Shown here: positions 34,204 through 43,626 of the stretch, one piece after another
Layout of the letters: the number at the start of each line of letters is the position of its first letter
Numbering within the stretch: position 1 is the stretch's first letter
Origin: Azospirillum sp. TSO22-1
GTDB taxonomy: Bacteria; Pseudomonadota; Alphaproteobacteria; Azospirillales; Azospirillaceae
Reading direction: 5' to 3'
Length of the DNA: 64,000 nucleotides
NCBI RefSeq assembly: GCF_003116015.1
Contig: NZ_LGQZ01000014.1
Span: 1-64,000 of the forward strand
Notes under the pieces: generated by a model
Told to the model about the DNA's origin: nothing
The model's database searches: none
What the model saw: only the letters and a program-made list of their open reading frames with translations
Position numbers and translations under genes: made by a program

Positions 34204-35847
34204 ATGTTCGACGCGGATGCTTCCCCGGCGACTGCGATGACCGGAGCCGGTGCCGAGCGGCCCCGGTCCTGGCGCATGTTCGACGCCTTGCCCACCGGCG
34301 TGTGCATTGCCACGCCCGCGGGCAGGATCGTCTACGCCAACCGGCATCTGCACGAATTGCTCGGCTACCCCTACGGCGAACTGGAGGGCGAGGATATCGG
34401 GCTGCTGCGCGGCGGCGACGGCGTGCTGCCGGTGCCGGGCCTGCCGCTGGAAGGCCGCGGTGGGCGTGAGCGCCGCTACCGCTGCCGCGACGGCGAGTTC
34501 GTCTGGGTGGTGGAGGCGTTGACTGACTTCCAGGGCGACGGCGGCGAAGCGTACGAGCTGCGCACCGTCACTGACGTGTCGCACCACCGCCGGGCCGAGG
34601 CGGCGTTGCGCGACCAACTGATGATGAAGGACGTGCTGTTCGAAACGCTGCCGGTCCCGGTCTTCGTGAAGGATCCGGACGGGCGCTTCGCCGACTGCAA
34701 CGACGCGTTCGAGCGCTACACCGGCCTGCCGCGTCGCGCCGTCATCGAGAAGACCTCCTTCGACGTGCTCGCCCCGCCGCTGGCGAACGCGCACGCCGCC
34801 ATGGACCGCGACCTGCTGGTCAACTGGGGCCAGCGCAGCTATGAGGAGTCGGTGCCGCACGCCGACGGCATGCCGCGTCGGGCACGGGTGTCGAAGGCGG
34901 TCTACCGCGACAACGTGGGCGAGGTGGCGGGCATCGTCGGCGTCATCCACGACCTCTCCGTCGAGGACCAGCCCAACGAGGCGCGGTTGCAGACCATCCT
35001 GGAGCAGAGCCCGATCGGCGTCTCCGTGTCGCGGCGCGAGGATGGGGTGGTCATCTTCGCCAACACCCGCTTCGCCGAGCTGACCGGCTTTCCGAGGGAG
35101 CGGGTGATCGGCTCGCTGGCGCGCGACTACTACGTGGACGACAACCAGCGCGAACGGGTGATCGAGCGGCTGCGCACCTCCGGGTCCGTGGTCAACATGG
35201 AGGTGCAGTTCCGTCGCGCCGACAGTTCGTCCTTCTGGACGCTGTTCACGGTGAACCAGGCGGTGATCCAGGGCGTCGAGGTCAACCTCGCCTGGATCTA
35301 CGACTACACCGAGCGGCGCAACATGGAGGAGGCCTTGCGCGACATGGCCTCCAAGGACCCGCTGACCGGCATTTACAACCGCCGCTCCTTCATGGAACTG
35401 GGGCGCCAGCAGCTCGCCCGCTCGCAGCGCTTCCGCGAGCCGATGTCGGTGGTGGTGCTGGACGTCGACCACTTCAAGAAGATCAACGACAGCTACGGCC
35501 ACGCCACCGGCGACGACGCGCTGCGCATGGTGGCGGGGGCCTGCTCGTCCATCCTGCGCGAGTACGACATCCTCGGCCGCCTGGGCGGCGAGGAGTTCGT
35601 GGTGGTGCTGCCCGGCACCACGCCGGACGAATCGCGCGTGGTGGCGGAGCGCCTGCGCCGCCACATCGCCCGCATGCCGGTACCCGGGCCGGAGGGGCGC
35701 TTCCACATGACCGCCAGCATGGGCATCGCCGGCGTGGAGTCGGCCGGCGACACGCTGGAGAAGGCCATCCACCGCGCCGATCTCGCCCTGTACCGGGCCA
35801 AGCGCGAGGGGCGCAACCGCGTCGTCGTCTTCGAATCGGGTATGTGA
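34204..35847 (+). CDS. PAS-PAS-PAS-GGDEF diguanylate cyclase
   Basis: 547 aa. Three PAS domains: about 24-128 (MFDALPTGVCIATPAGRIVY), 145-255 (LPVPVFVKDPDGRFADCNDA) and 262-372 (ILEQSPIGVSVSRREDGVV). The GGDEF domain is about 380-545: DPLTGIYNRRSFME, VVVLDVDHFKKINDSYGH, an intact GGEEF at 461-465 and an RxxD inhibitory site (Arg452-Asp455). It should make cyclic di-GMP and be product-inhibited. No membrane segment, so it senses cytosolic signals through PAS. It is followed 98 bp later by an unrelated acetyltransferase gene. Confidence 0.93.
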   Translation: MFDADASPATAMTGAGAERPRSWRMFDALPTGVCIATPAGRIVYANRHLHELLGYPYGELEGEDIGLLRGGDGVLPVPGLPLEGRGGRERRYRCRDGEFVWVVEALTDFQGDGGEAYELRTVTDVSHHRRAEAALRDQLMMKDVLFETLPVPVFVKDPDGRFADCNDAFERYTGLPRRAVIEKTSFDVLAPPLANAHAAMDRDLLVNWGQRSYEESVPHADGMPRRARVSKAVYRDNVGEVAGIVGVIHDLSVEDQPNEARLQTILEQSPIGVSVSRREDGVVIFANTRFAELTGFPRERVIGSLARDYYVDDNQRERVIERLRTSGSVVNMEVQFRRADSSSFWTLFTVNQAVIQGVEVNLAWIYDYTERRNMEEALRDMASKDPLTGIYNRRSFMELGRQQLARSQRFREPMSVVVLDVDHFKKINDSYGHATGDDALRMVAGACSSILREYDILGRLGGEEFVVVLPGTTPDESRVVAERLRRHIARMPVPGPEGRFHMTASMGIAGVESAGDTLEKAIHRADLALYRAKREGRNRVVVFESGM

Positions 35848-35945
35848 CCTCCGGCCGATTCCCAAGGAATTATGGCGAAATCGCGTTCCGGCGCGGCGCG
35901 CGGATGGATTAGACTGCGCCGCGCTTTCGATCCAGAGGAGGAACC

Positions 35946-36470
35946 GTGGTCGCCCGTTTCGAGACCCAGCGCCTTCTGGCCGCCCGTGCCCGCCCCGACG
36001 ATCTCGACGACCTCGCGCGCATGCACACCGATCCCGCGGTGATGGCGACGCTCGGCGGCCGGGTGTGGACCCGCGAGGAGACGAAGGCCTTCCTGGAGCG
36101 CGTGCTGGACCATTGGGACCGGCACGGCTACGGCGTATGGACGCTGCGCGCCAGGGAGAGCGGTGCCTTCGTCGGCCGCGCGGGCCTGCGCCGCAAGCTG
36201 ATCGACGGCTACGAGGAGACCGAACTGCTGTACGCCTGCATGCCCGAACACTGGCGCCATGGCCTGACCACCGAAGCGGCGGAGGGCATCGTCGCCATCG
36301 CCTTCGAGCGACTGATGATGCCGAGCCTCGTCGCATTCACGCTGCCGGCCAACGCCGCGTCGCGGCGCGTCATGGAGAAGGCCGGCTTCGGCTACGAGCG
36401 CGACTTCATCCATGCTGGCGAGTTGCACGTGCTCTACCGTCGGCGCCAACGCCAGGACGCTGCGGCATGA
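35946..36470 (+). CDS. GNAT-family N-acetyltransferase (RimJ/RimL-like)
   Basis: 174 aa from GTG 35946, preceded by GAGGAGGAAC. It has the RimJ/RimL pattern: FETQRLLAARARPDDLDDLARMHTDP, GYGVWTLRARESGAFVGRAG, ELLYACMPEHWRHGLTTEAA, FTLPANAASRRVMEKAGFGYERD. The acetyl-CoA loop is degenerate (EHWRHGLTTEA in place of the usual Q/RxxGxG/A). It acetylates an amine, often a protein N-terminus or a small molecule; the substrate is unknown. Its stop overlaps the next start (ATGA), so the pair is coupled. Confidence 0.88.
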   Translation: MVARFETQRLLAARARPDDLDDLARMHTDPAVMATLGGRVWTREETKAFLERVLDHWDRHGYGVWTLRARESGAFVGRAGLRRKLIDGYEETELLYACMPEHWRHGLTTEAAEGIVAIAFERLMMPSLVAFTLPANAASRRVMEKAGFGYERDFIHAGELHVLYRRRQRQDAAA

Positions 36471-37255
36471 GCATGGTGTCGAGCCGGCAGGAGCGCCGTC
36501 GGCAGGACCGCGAGGACGACAAGCTGCTGCGCCACGGCATCCCGCCAGGCGATGATGCCGGGCCACTGCTCGCCCAGACGCGCCGCTTGCTGCGGATGCT
36601 GCGCGCCGGCAGCGCGGCCGACGCGGCGGCGGAGATCCATGGCGGTTTCGATACGGCCCTGCGCCGCGCGCCGCGCGAGCCGGTGGCGTGCCGCAAGGGC
36701 TGCTCGCACTGCTGCATCAGTTACGTCGCCGCCACGGCGCCGGAGCTGTTCCTGATCGCCCGCAGCCTGAAGGGGCCGCGCCGGGCGGCTGCCGCCGCGC
36801 GCGTCGCCGATGCCGAGGCCGCCACACACGGCCTCGGCATCGGCGAGCGCTTCGCCGAACCGCGGCTCTGCCCGCTGCTGGAGAATGGCGCGTGCGGGAT
36901 GTATCCGGTGCGCCCGAGCGCCTGCCGCAGTCTGGCGTCCTTCGACGCGGAACTCTGCGGGCGCAGCTTCGGAGCGAACAGCGGGGAGGGGCTGCCGGCC
37001 CCGGCCGCGCCCATGCACCTGCGCAGCGCCTATCAGGCGAGCCTGCGCGCGGCACTGACGCTGGCCGGCCTGCCGGCGGTGGCGTACGAGCTGAACGCCG
37101 GGCTCAACCGCGTGTTGAGCACGCCGGACGCCGAGGCACGATGGCTGAGGGGCGAGGACGTCTTCGAGGGCATCGCACCGGAGGCGGTGCCGAAGCCGCG
37201 CTTCGACGAGACGGTGCGGATCCTGGTGAACGAATTGCGCGCAGAAGGGCCGTAG
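36467..37255 (+). CDS. YkgJ-like cysteine-cluster protein
   Basis: 262 aa from ATG 36467, overlapping the acetyltransferase stop. The core is CRKGCSHCCISYVAATAPEL, the CxxxCxxCC cluster, then LCPLLENGACGMYPVRPSACR with three more Cys. This is the UPF0153/YkgJ zinc- or iron-chelating family. Nothing firm is known of its reaction. The N-terminal 55 residues are charged and helical. It ends before a C-rich stretch and hairpin (37274-37298) that may terminate transcription. Confidence 0.85.
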   Translation: MSMVSSRQERRRQDREDDKLLRHGIPPGDDAGPLLAQTRRLLRMLRAGSAADAAAEIHGGFDTALRRAPREPVACRKGCSHCCISYVAATAPELFLIARSLKGPRRAAAAARVADAEAATHGLGIGERFAEPRLCPLLENGACGMYPVRPSACRSLASFDAELCGRSFGANSGEGLPAPAAPMHLRSAYQASLRAALTLAGLPAVAYELNAGLNRVLSTPDAEARWLRGEDVFEGIAPEAVPKPRFDETVRILVNELRAEGP

Positions 37256-37273
37256 CCCTGCCCCTTCCCCTTC

Positions 37274-37298
37274 CCCTTCCCGTGGGTCTGGGGAAGGG
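37274..37298 (+). terminator. Possible terminator hairpin after the YkgJ-like gene
   Basis: Perfect 8-bp stem CCCTTCCC / GGGAAGGG with a nine-base loop (37282-37290), 19 nt after the stop codon, preceded by three CCCCTT-like repeats. No clear T-run follows on the + strand, so termination is only probable. Confidence 0.5.
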
Positions 37299-37308
37299 CT
37301 TGAAAGGC

Positions 37309-37509
37309 CTACAACGCCCCTACCTTGACCGACTCGGCCTGCACTTCGTCCACGTACGTTTCCAGTTTCACCGCCAGACGCACACCAGTGTGGTTGGCCA
37401 GCACGAGGTGGCGGGCGGCGCGACCGATGGCGCGGGTGGCCGTGAGGGCGCCACGGGGTTGCCGCCGTGCCGGCTCGGCCAGCAGGCGGCCCAGGGTTGG
37501 AAGGGCGGA
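37309..37509 (-). pseudogene. Start-less reading frame, possible gene remnant
   Basis: The reverse strand is open from 37509 to a TAG at 37309-37311. It reads ...LPTLGRLLAEPARR, then RAIGRAARHLVLANHTGVRL and AVKLETYVDEVQAESVKVG with strong third-position GC. It has no ATG; the only in-frame alternative is a GTG about 33 codons from the end, and an ATG at 37515 lies in another frame. It looks like coding sequence cut off at its 5' end, or a short gene with a frameshift. No family is recognised. Confidence 0.3.
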
Positions 37510-37615
37510 TCATCGTTACGCGTTTGAAATTTACGTTAAAATTGATCCAAATCAATCGCGGTTGGTATTACCATGCGACAAGCTCCGTACAACCAAAGAA
37601 GGGTACGAGGCAGGC

Positions 37616-38140
37616 ATGGCGCGGCCAGACGTTCACCTCACGGGGCGAGAGCGCACCTTCCAGCCCGACGAGATCATCGTCTCTAAGACGGATCTCAAGG
37701 GGATCATCACCTACGCCAACGACGTCTTCATCCGCGTCAGCGGCTACGGCGAGGAAGAGTTGCTGGGCAGGCCGCACAACCTGATCCGCCATCCCGACAT
37801 GCCGCGCTGCGTCTTCAAGCTGCTGTGGGACACGCTGGGGACGGGGCAGGAGATCTTCGCCTACGTCGTGAACCTCGCCCGCAACGGCGACCATTACTGG
37901 GTTCTGGCGCACGTCACGCCGGTGCACGACCGGAACGGGCGCATCATCGGTTACCACTCCAGCCGCCGCGTGCCGACGCGGCCGGCGGTGGAGAAGGCGG
38001 CCGGGCTCTATAAAGCGTTGCGGGCCGAAGAGGCCAGGCACCCCAGCCCCAAGGACGGCATCGCCGCCGCCGGGGCGATGTTGACCGCCATCCTGCGGGA
38101 TAAGGGAGTGAGCTATGACGAATTTGTCTTCTCTCTCTAA
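37616..38140 (+). CDS. Aer-type PAS sensor protein
   Basis: 174 aa from ATG 37616. The PAS fold is of the Aer type: [20 protein letters not shown] then [40 protein letters not shown] and [18 protein letters not shown], with the conserved NLIRHPDMP loop. Aer PAS domains bind FAD and sense redox state (family knowledge). The protein ends without a signalling domain. It overlaps the following chemoreceptor by 26 bp, so the two encode sensor and transmitter halves. AT-rich sequence at 37520-37580 may hold the promoter. Confidence 0.88.
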   Translation: MARPDVHLTGRERTFQPDEIIVSKTDLKGIITYANDVFIRVSGYGEEELLGRPHNLIRHPDMPRCVFKLLWDTLGTGQEIFAYVVNLARNGDHYWVLAHVTPVHDRNGRIIGYHSSRRVPTRPAVEKAAGLYKALRAEEARHPSPKDGIAAAGAMLTAILRDKGVSYDEFVFSL

Positions 38141-39419
38141 GGGCCTGTGGGCGGTCGGCGGCACGGCGGCGGTGGTCGCGGTGCAGGGCGTGCTCGGCGC
38201 CGTGTCCGGCGAGTGGGTGCAGGCGGCGCTGGGCGTGGGCGGTCTGACGGCGTGCGGTCTGGCAGCGTGCTGGATCGCCGACGCGCGCGCCAAGATCTAC
38301 CGGGCGGGCGCGGTGATGGAGGCGGCGGAGAAGGGCGACCTGCAGCCGCGCGTCCTGCACGTGCCGGGCGACGATGCGCTGGCGGTGATGCTGCGCAACA
38401 CCAACCGCCTGCTCGACCGCGTCGAGGCGTTCGGCAAGGAGGCCAACGCCGCCATGCAGTACGCGGCGCAGGGCCGCTACTTCCGCCGCATCGTGATGAC
38501 CGGCATGGTGGGCGACTTCGCCGTTTACGCCGGGCACGTCAACCAGGGCCTCGCCGCCATGGAGCGCCGCAGTGCCGAGTTCGTGGACAGCGCCACCAAC
38601 ATCGGCTCCAGCATCCGCGAGGTGGCGCAGATGCTCTCGGCCAGCGCGTCGGAGTTGGAGGCGGCGTCCGGCAGCATGAGCCACGTCGCATCCGAGACGT
38701 ATGAGCAGTCCTCCGGCGCGGCGAGCGCGGCCGAGACCGTCTCGGGCAGCGTCGAGGGCGTGGCCGCGGCGACCTCGCAGGTGTCCGGTGCCATCGCCGA
38801 GGTGGCGCGCGGAGTCGCCCGCACGGCGGAACTGGCCAAGGATTCCGTGGGCAAGGTCGTGGAGGCGGACGGCACCATCCGCTCGCTGCTGGCGGCGTCG
38901 GAGGAGATCGGCGCGGTGGTCAGCCTGATCAACTCAATCGCCAGCCAGACCAACCTGCTGGCCTTGAACGCGACCATCGAGGCGGCGCGGGCCGGCGAGG
39001 CGGGCAAGGGATTCGCCGTCGTGGCCACCGAGGTGAAGAACCTCGCCAACCAGACCGCCGGCGCCACCGAGGAGATCACCAAGCAGATCGCCGCGGTGCA
39101 GGCGGTGACCAAGGCGACGGCCGAGGCCATCGGGCTGGTCGGCCGGATGATCCACGACATCGACGAGATCGCCGTCGGCATCGCCGGCGCCGCCGAGCAG
39201 CAGAGCGCCGCCATCGGCGAGATCAGCCGCTCGATCCGCGAGGCGTCGGAGGGTGTGCGCACCGTGGCCGGCGCCGTCACCCAGGTTGCCGCCGGCACGC
39301 AGGAGGCGAGCGCCGCAGCCGGGCAGGTGCTCAGCTCCGCCGGCGATCTGGCCAAGAGGGCATCCGATCTGAACCGGGACATCGACGATTTCGTCAACCG
39401 GGTGGTCGCGCAGCGGTAG
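38115..39419 (+). CDS. Methyl-accepting chemotaxis protein lacking a periplasmic domain
   Basis: 434 aa. Two close hydrophobic segments at the N-terminus (about 11-31 and 35-54) leave almost no periplasmic loop. A HAMP-like linker follows ([20 protein letters not shown]). The MA signalling coiled coil fills about 150-430 with the hairpin tip [20 protein letters not shown] and then [20 protein letters not shown]. No sensor of its own is visible, but the overlapping upstream gene is an Aer-type PAS protein. Together they match Aer split into two polypeptides. No CheR-binding pentapeptide at the C-terminus. Confidence 0.93.
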   Translation: MTNLSSLSKGLWAVGGTAAVVAVQGVLGAVSGEWVQAALGVGGLTACGLAACWIADARAKIYRAGAVMEAAEKGDLQPRVLHVPGDDALAVMLRNTNRLLDRVEAFGKEANAAMQYAAQGRYFRRIVMTGMVGDFAVYAGHVNQGLAAMERRSAEFVDSATNIGSSIREVAQMLSASASELEAASGSMSHVASETYEQSSGAASAAETVSGSVEGVAAATSQVSGAIAEVARGVARTAELAKDSVGKVVEADGTIRSLLAASEEIGAVVSLINSIASQTNLLALNATIEAARAGEAGKGFAVVATEVKNLANQTAGATEEITKQIAAVQAVTKATAEAIGLVGRMIHDIDEIAVGIAGAAEQQSAAIGEISRSIREASEGVRTVAGAVTQVAAGTQEASAAAGQVLSSAGDLAKRASDLNRDIDDFVNRVVAQR

Positions 39420-39427
39420 GGAAGGGC

Positions 39428-39457
39428 GGACCGTCTGGATTTGGACCGTCTGGATTT
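39428..39457. repeat. 15-bp perfect tandem repeat before serS
   Basis: GGACCGTCTGGATTT occurs twice head to tail (39428-39442 and 39443-39457). It lies between the chemoreceptor stop and a TATAAC hexamer at 39474-39479 that could be the serS -10 element. Confidence 0.75.
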
Positions 39458-39514
39458 GTCGGGGGAGGCGGACTATAACCGGCCTCCCACCTTCAATCGA
39501 CGAAACCTCCCGCC

Positions 39515-40783
39515 ATGCACGACCTCCGCGCCATCCGCGACAATCCCGAAGCCTTCGACCGCGGGCTCGCCCGCCGCGGGCTGGAGCCCATGTCCGGCAC
39601 GGTGCTCGACCTGGATTCGCGCCGCCGCGCCGCGCAGACCCGCATGCAGGAGATGCAGGCCCGTCGCAACGAGGCGGCCAAGGAGATCGGGCTGGCCAAG
39701 AAGGAAGGCCGCGACGCCCAACCGATCCTCGACGAGATGGCGCAACTCAAGGAGCGGCTGCCGCAGGCCGAGGAGGAGGAGCGCCGCATCGGCGCCGAAC
39801 TGGACGACCTGCTCGCCCGCCTGCCCAACCTGCCGGCCGACGACGTGCCCGACGGCCCGGACGAGACCGCCAACGTCGAGGTGCGCCGCTGGGGCGAGCC
39901 CAAGCCGATCGCCAGCGCCAAGCAGCATTTCGAGCTGGGCGAGGCGCTGAAGCTGATGGACTTCGACGCCGCCGCCCGCATGTCCGGCGCGCGCTTCACG
40001 GTGCTGAAGGGCGGTTTGGCGCGGCTGGAGCGGGCGCTGGCGCAGTTCATGCTCGATCTGCACACCACCGAGCACGGCTACACCGAGGTGGCGCCGCCGC
40101 TGATGGTGCGCGACACCGCGCTGTTCGGCACCGGCCAGCTGCCGAAGTTCGAGGAGGATCTGTTCCGCACCAACACGGACCATTTCCTGATCCCGACCTC
40201 GGAAGTGCCGCTGACCAACCTGGCCTCCGACCAGATCATCGAGCAGGAGAGCCTGCCGCACCGCTACACCGCGCTCACCCCCTGCTTCCGCGCCGAGGCC
40301 GGGTCGGCGGGCAAGGACACCCGCGGCATGATCCGCCAGCACCAGTTCTGGAAGGTGGAGATGGTCTCCGTCACCGCCCCCGAGCAGTCGGAGGCGGAGC
40401 ACCAGCGCATGACCCGCTGCGCCGAGACGGTGCTGGAGAAGCTAGGCCTGCCCTACCGCACCATCGTGCTGTGCACCGGCGACATGGGCTTCTCTGCCCG
40501 CAAGACCTACGACGTCGAGGTCTGGCTGCCGGGGCAGGGCATGTACCGCGAGATCTCCAGCTGCTCCAACTGCGGCGACTTCCAGGCGCGGCGCATGAAG
40601 GCGCGCTGCCGCCCGAAGGGCGAGAAACAGACCCAGTCCGTGCACACGCTGAACGGCTCGGGCGTGGCGGTGGGGCGCTGCCTCATTGCGGTGATCGAGA
40701 ACTACCAGCAGCCGGATGGGTCCATCCTGGTTCCCGACGCGCTCCGGCCCTACATGGGCGGGCTGGAGAGGATCGCGGCATGA
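39515..40783 (+). CDS. serS: Seryl-tRNA synthetase
   Basis: 422 aa, standard length. It charges tRNA-Ser (and tRNA-Sec) with serine in the cytosol. The N-terminal [20 protein letters not shown] and the long antiparallel coiled coil (about 28-100) bind the tRNA arm. The catalytic core shows class II motif 2 [20 protein letters not shown] (then QHQFWKVE), [17 protein letters not shown], and motif 3 [19 protein letters not shown]. It overlaps surE by 4 bp (ATGA), so the set serS-surE-pcm-nlpD is one transcript. A TATAAC element lies 36 nt upstream of the start. Confidence 0.96.
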   Translation: MHDLRAIRDNPEAFDRGLARRGLEPMSGTVLDLDSRRRAAQTRMQEMQARRNEAAKEIGLAKKEGRDAQPILDEMAQLKERLPQAEEEERRIGAELDDLLARLPNLPADDVPDGPDETANVEVRRWGEPKPIASAKQHFELGEALKLMDFDAAARMSGARFTVLKGGLARLERALAQFMLDLHTTEHGYTEVAPPLMVRDTALFGTGQLPKFEEDLFRTNTDHFLIPTSEVPLTNLASDQIIEQESLPHRYTALTPCFRAEAGSAGKDTRGMIRQHQFWKVEMVSVTAPEQSEAEHQRMTRCAETVLEKLGLPYRTIVLCTGDMGFSARKTYDVEVWLPGQGMYREISSCSNCGDFQARRMKARCRPKGEKQTQSVHTLNGSGVAVGRCLIAVIENYQQPDGSILVPDALRPYMGGLERIAA

Positions 40784-41568
40784 TGTTCGAGCTTCCCATG
40801 GACCTGTCCAAGGCGCGGATCCTCATCAGCAACGACGACGGCATCCACGCCCAGGGCATCCGCGTGCTGGAGACGATCGCCCGCACGTTGTCCGACGACG
40901 TCTGGGTGGTGGCGCCGGAGGCCGAGCAGTCGGCCGCCAGCCACTCACTGACCATCCACCGGCCGCTGCGCCTGAAGAAGGTGGGCGAGAAGCGCTACAC
41001 GGTGGACGGCACGCCGACCGACTGCGTGCTGCTGGCGATCAACCACGTCTTCAAGGACGACCAGAAGCCGACGCTGGTGCTCTCCGGCATCAACCAGGGC
41101 TCCAACATCGGCGAGGACGTCACCTACTCCGGCACCATCGCCGCGGCGATGGAGGCGACGCTGCTCGGCGTCCCCGCGATCGCGCTGTCGGCGCATTTCG
41201 AGCGCCGCGACGCCATCCCCTGGGAGACGGCGGAGCGCTGGGGCGCGGAGGTGATCCGCAAGGCGGTGACCGTGCGCTGGCCGAAGAACGTGCTGCTGAA
41301 CGTGAACTTCCCGGCGGTCGGGCCGGACGCGGTGACCGGCATCCACGTGGTGCGGCACGGCAAGCGCAAGATCGGCGACGAGCTGATGGAGCGCGTCGAC
41401 CCGCGCGGCCGGCCCTACATCTGGATCGGCGCGCTGCGCGGCGAGTCCGAGGTGGCGCCGGACACGGACATCCACACCGTGTTCAACGGCGGCATCTCGA
41501 TCACGCCGCTGTTCCTCGACCTGACCCACAACCCGACGCTGCAGACGCTGAAGCAGGCTTTTGCGTGA
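40780..41568 (+). CDS. surE: 5'/3'-nucleotidase SurE
   Basis: 262 aa. SurE is a metal-dependent stationary-phase survival phosphatase acting on nucleoside monophosphates. The metal site [14 protein letters not shown] (paired Asp), [31 protein letters not shown] and [20 protein letters not shown] are all intact. Two ATGs overlap the serS stop (40780 and 40783); the first is used here. It is followed by the double-hairpin repeat and then pcm. Confidence 0.95.
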   Translation: MMFELPMDLSKARILISNDDGIHAQGIRVLETIARTLSDDVWVVAPEAEQSAASHSLTIHRPLRLKKVGEKRYTVDGTPTDCVLLAINHVFKDDQKPTLVLSGINQGSNIGEDVTYSGTIAAAMEATLLGVPAIALSAHFERRDAIPWETAERWGAEVIRKAVTVRWPKNVLLNVNFPAVGPDAVTGIHVVRHGKRKIGDELMERVDPRGRPYIWIGALRGESEVAPDTDIHTVFNGGISITPLFLDLTHNPTLQTLKQAFA

Positions 41569-41576
41569 ACGAGTCG

Positions 41577-41663
41577 ATACCCCCCTCCCGGCCTCCCCCC
41601 GCTGGGCGGGGGGAGGAGAGAAAGCCCTCCCCCGCCCAGCGGGGGGAGGCCGGGAGGGGGTAT
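41577..41663. repeat. Double-hairpin G/C-rich inverted repeat between surE and pcm
   Basis: Two arms of about 38 bp (41577-41616 and 41625-41663) are inverted copies apart from two single-base indels in C/G runs, separated by about 8 bp. Each arm is also a hairpin, for example CCTCCCCCCGC-TGG-GCGGGGGGAGG. The element fills nearly all the 112-bp gap and may modulate surE-to-pcm read-through. Confidence 0.8.
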
Positions 41664-41680
41664 CCGGCGGAGACCTTCCC

Positions 41681-42349
41681 ATGACCATCGACGCGCGGAA
41701 GATCCGCCTGATCATGGCGTTGCGTCGGTCGGGAGTGACCGACACGAAGGTGCTCGCCGCGATCGAGCGGATCCCGCGCGAGATGTTCGTCCCCGCCTCG
41801 TTCCTCGACCAGGCATGGGAGGACACGGCGCTGCCCATCGACCTTGGGCAGACCATCAGCCAGCCGCTGGTGGTGGCGCTGATGACCCAGGCGCTGGAGG
41901 TCACCGACCGCCACCGCGTGCTGGAGGTCGGCACCGGCTCGGGCTATCAGGCGGCGGTGCTGTCGCGGCTGTGCCGGCGACTCTATTCCATCGAGCGGCT
42001 GCGGCCGCTGCTGAGCGAGGCGGAGAAGCGCTTCCACGCGCTGCGCCTGCACAACATCACCACCCGCCACGGCGACGGCACACGCGGCTGGCCGGAGGCG
42101 GCGCCCTTCCACCGCATCATGGTCACAGCCGCCGGCGGGCTGGAACCGCCAAAAGACTTGACGGAACAGCTCGCGGTTGGTGGTGTCATGGTGATTCCGC
42201 TCGCGGCGGGCAACTACGGCGACCAGCGCGTGGTCCGCATCCGCCGCACTGACCATGGTTTCGATCGGGAGGATCTGTGGCCCGTCCGCTTCGTGCCCCT
42301 GCTGTCCGACACGCCGCCGGACGATGCCCCGCGGGCCGACCCGGCATGA
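41681..42349 (+). CDS. pcm: Protein-L-isoaspartate O-methyltransferase
   Basis: 222 aa from ATG 41681. It repairs isoaspartyl residues by S-adenosylmethionine-dependent methylation. Seen: IERIPREMFVPASFLDQAWEDTALPIDLGQTISQP (split, the Pcm hallmark), SAM motif I VLEVGTGSGYQAAVLSRL, RLYSIERLRPLL and RIMVTAAGGLEPPKDLTEQL. An extended frame to 41561 runs through the hairpin repeat and is rejected. The stop overlaps the nlpD-like start (ATGA). Confidence 0.94.
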   Translation: MTIDARKIRLIMALRRSGVTDTKVLAAIERIPREMFVPASFLDQAWEDTALPIDLGQTISQPLVVALMTQALEVTDRHRVLEVGTGSGYQAAVLSRLCRRLYSIERLRPLLSEAEKRFHALRLHNITTRHGDGTRGWPEAAPFHRIMVTAAGGLEPPKDLTEQLAVGGVMVIPLAAGNYGDQRVVRIRRTDHGFDREDLWPVRFVPLLSDTPPDDAPRADPA

Positions 42350-43626
42350 GCATGCGCGCTTTGGCGGTGTTCGCCGTCGTGCTGCCGCTGGCCGCCGCGT
42401 GCGAGCGCACCGCACCGCCGCCGCCGGTCACCACCGTCGGCAACGCGCCGGATTCGGCCGGCGGTGCCATCATCGTCGGGCGCGGCGACAGCCTGTACAC
42501 GCTGTCGCGCCGCTACAACGTGCCGCTGCGCGACCTGATCGACGCCAACCGGCTGACCCCGCCCTACACGCTGGAACCGGGCCAGCGCCTCGTGCTGCCG
42601 ACCTCGCGCCAGTACATCGTGCAGAAGGGCGACACGCTGACCAGCATCTCGCGCATGTTCAACGTCGAGATGACCGAGCTGTCGCGCCTCAACGGCCTCG
42701 CTGCGCCCTACGCCGTCCACACCGGCCAGCCGCTGCGCCTGCCGGCCGGCGGCAGCCGCATCACGGAGACCGCCGACGGCGCCGCCGCGCCTGCCGTGGC
42801 CGCCGCTCCCACCGCCAAGGTGAGCCGCGGCGGCGTGCAGGTGTCCGACCTGCCGCCGCCCGGCGGTGCTTCGGCCCCTCCGCCGGCCCCGGTCCCGTCT
42901 GGCAAGCCGGTGGGCACGCCGCTGGCCGCCCCGGGCACGTCGTCGGTCACCGCGCCGGCCGCTACCGCCGCAGGGGCCGCGGTCTCCGCCGCTCCGCTGC
43001 CCTCAGCCGTCAGCGATTACCAGCCCGGCCAAGCCCCCAAAACGCTGCGCCCGCCTGGATCCAAGCCGTCGCCGGCCGAGACCGCCGCTGCTCCGCCCCC
43101 TCCGCCGGCCGTCACTCCGGCCCCGGCGCCCGCCCCGCAGGAGGTCGCGGTCGCCGCACCGGCGAAGCCTGAGGTCGGCGCGCCGCCGCCGCGCGGCTCC
43201 GGCCGTTTCCTATGGCCGGTGAAGGGCAAGCTGTTGTCCGGCTTCGGGCCGAAGCCGGACGGGCTGAACAACGACGGCATCAACATTGGCGCGGCGAAGG
43301 GCACGGCGGTGGTGGCCGCCGACAACGGCGTCGTCGCCTACGCCGGCAACGAGCTGCGCGGCTTCGGCAACCTGCTGCTGGTCAAGCACGATGGCGGCTG
43401 GATCACCGCCTACGCCCACCTCGACAGCATGCTGGTGGAGCGTGGCGCCAAGGTGAAGCGCGGCGAGAAGATCGGCACGGTCGGCCAGAGCGGCTCGGTC
43501 AACACGCCGCAGCTGCATTTCGAGCTGCGCAAGGGGTCGCACGTGGTCGACCCCCGCGATCAGATGGACGGCAACCCGCAGCTCAGCGAAGGGGCTTCCC
43601 CAGCCGGCCGGCAAGGTCCTGGATGA
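42346..43626 (+). CDS. nlpD: NlpD-like lipoprotein: two LysM and degenerate M23 domain
   Basis: 426 aa. The signal segment ends in PLAAAC, close to a lipobox (Cys at 15). LysM 1 (about 43-86, IVGRGDSLYTLSRRYNVPLR) and LysM 2 (89-133, YIVQKGDTLTSISRMFNVEM) bind peptidoglycan. A long Pro/Ala linker leads to an M23 (LytM) domain from about 288. The metal motif is degenerate: DGINI replaces HGxDI and TPQLHFEL replaces HLHFE. So it is likely an amidase activator, like E. coli NlpD, rather than a peptidase. Its 3' end overlaps the convergent DUF815 gene by 44 bp. Confidence 0.9.
   Translation: MSMRALAVFAVVLPLAAACERTAPPPPVTTVGNAPDSAGGAIIVGRGDSLYTLSRRYNVPLRDLIDANRLTPPYTLEPGQRLVLPTSRQYIVQKGDTLTSISRMFNVEMTELSRLNGLAAPYAVHTGQPLRLPAGGSRITETADGAAAPAVAAAPTAKVSRGGVQVSDLPPPGGASAPPPAPVPSGKPVGTPLAAPGTSSVTAPAATAAGAAVSAAPLPSAVSDYQPGQAPKTLRPPGSKPSPAETAAAPPPPPAVTPAPAPAPQEVAVAAPAKPEVGAPPPRGSGRFLWPVKGKLLSGFGPKPDGLNNDGINIGAAKGTAVVAADNGVVAYAGNELRGFGNLLLVKHDGGWITAYAHLDSMLVERGAKVKRGEKIGTVGQSGSVNTPQLHFELRKGSHVVDPRDQMDGNPQLSEGASPAGRQGPG

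Noticed and set aside
37256-37300. CCCCTT tandem repeats as a CRISPR or VNTR
   Set aside because: Only three short units with no spacers; they form one side of a simple hairpin.
41561-41680. Upstream extension of pcm through the repeat
   Set aside because: The added residues translate the inverted repeat (Pro/Gly/Arg runs) and do not resemble Pcm; ATG 41681 gives the normal length.
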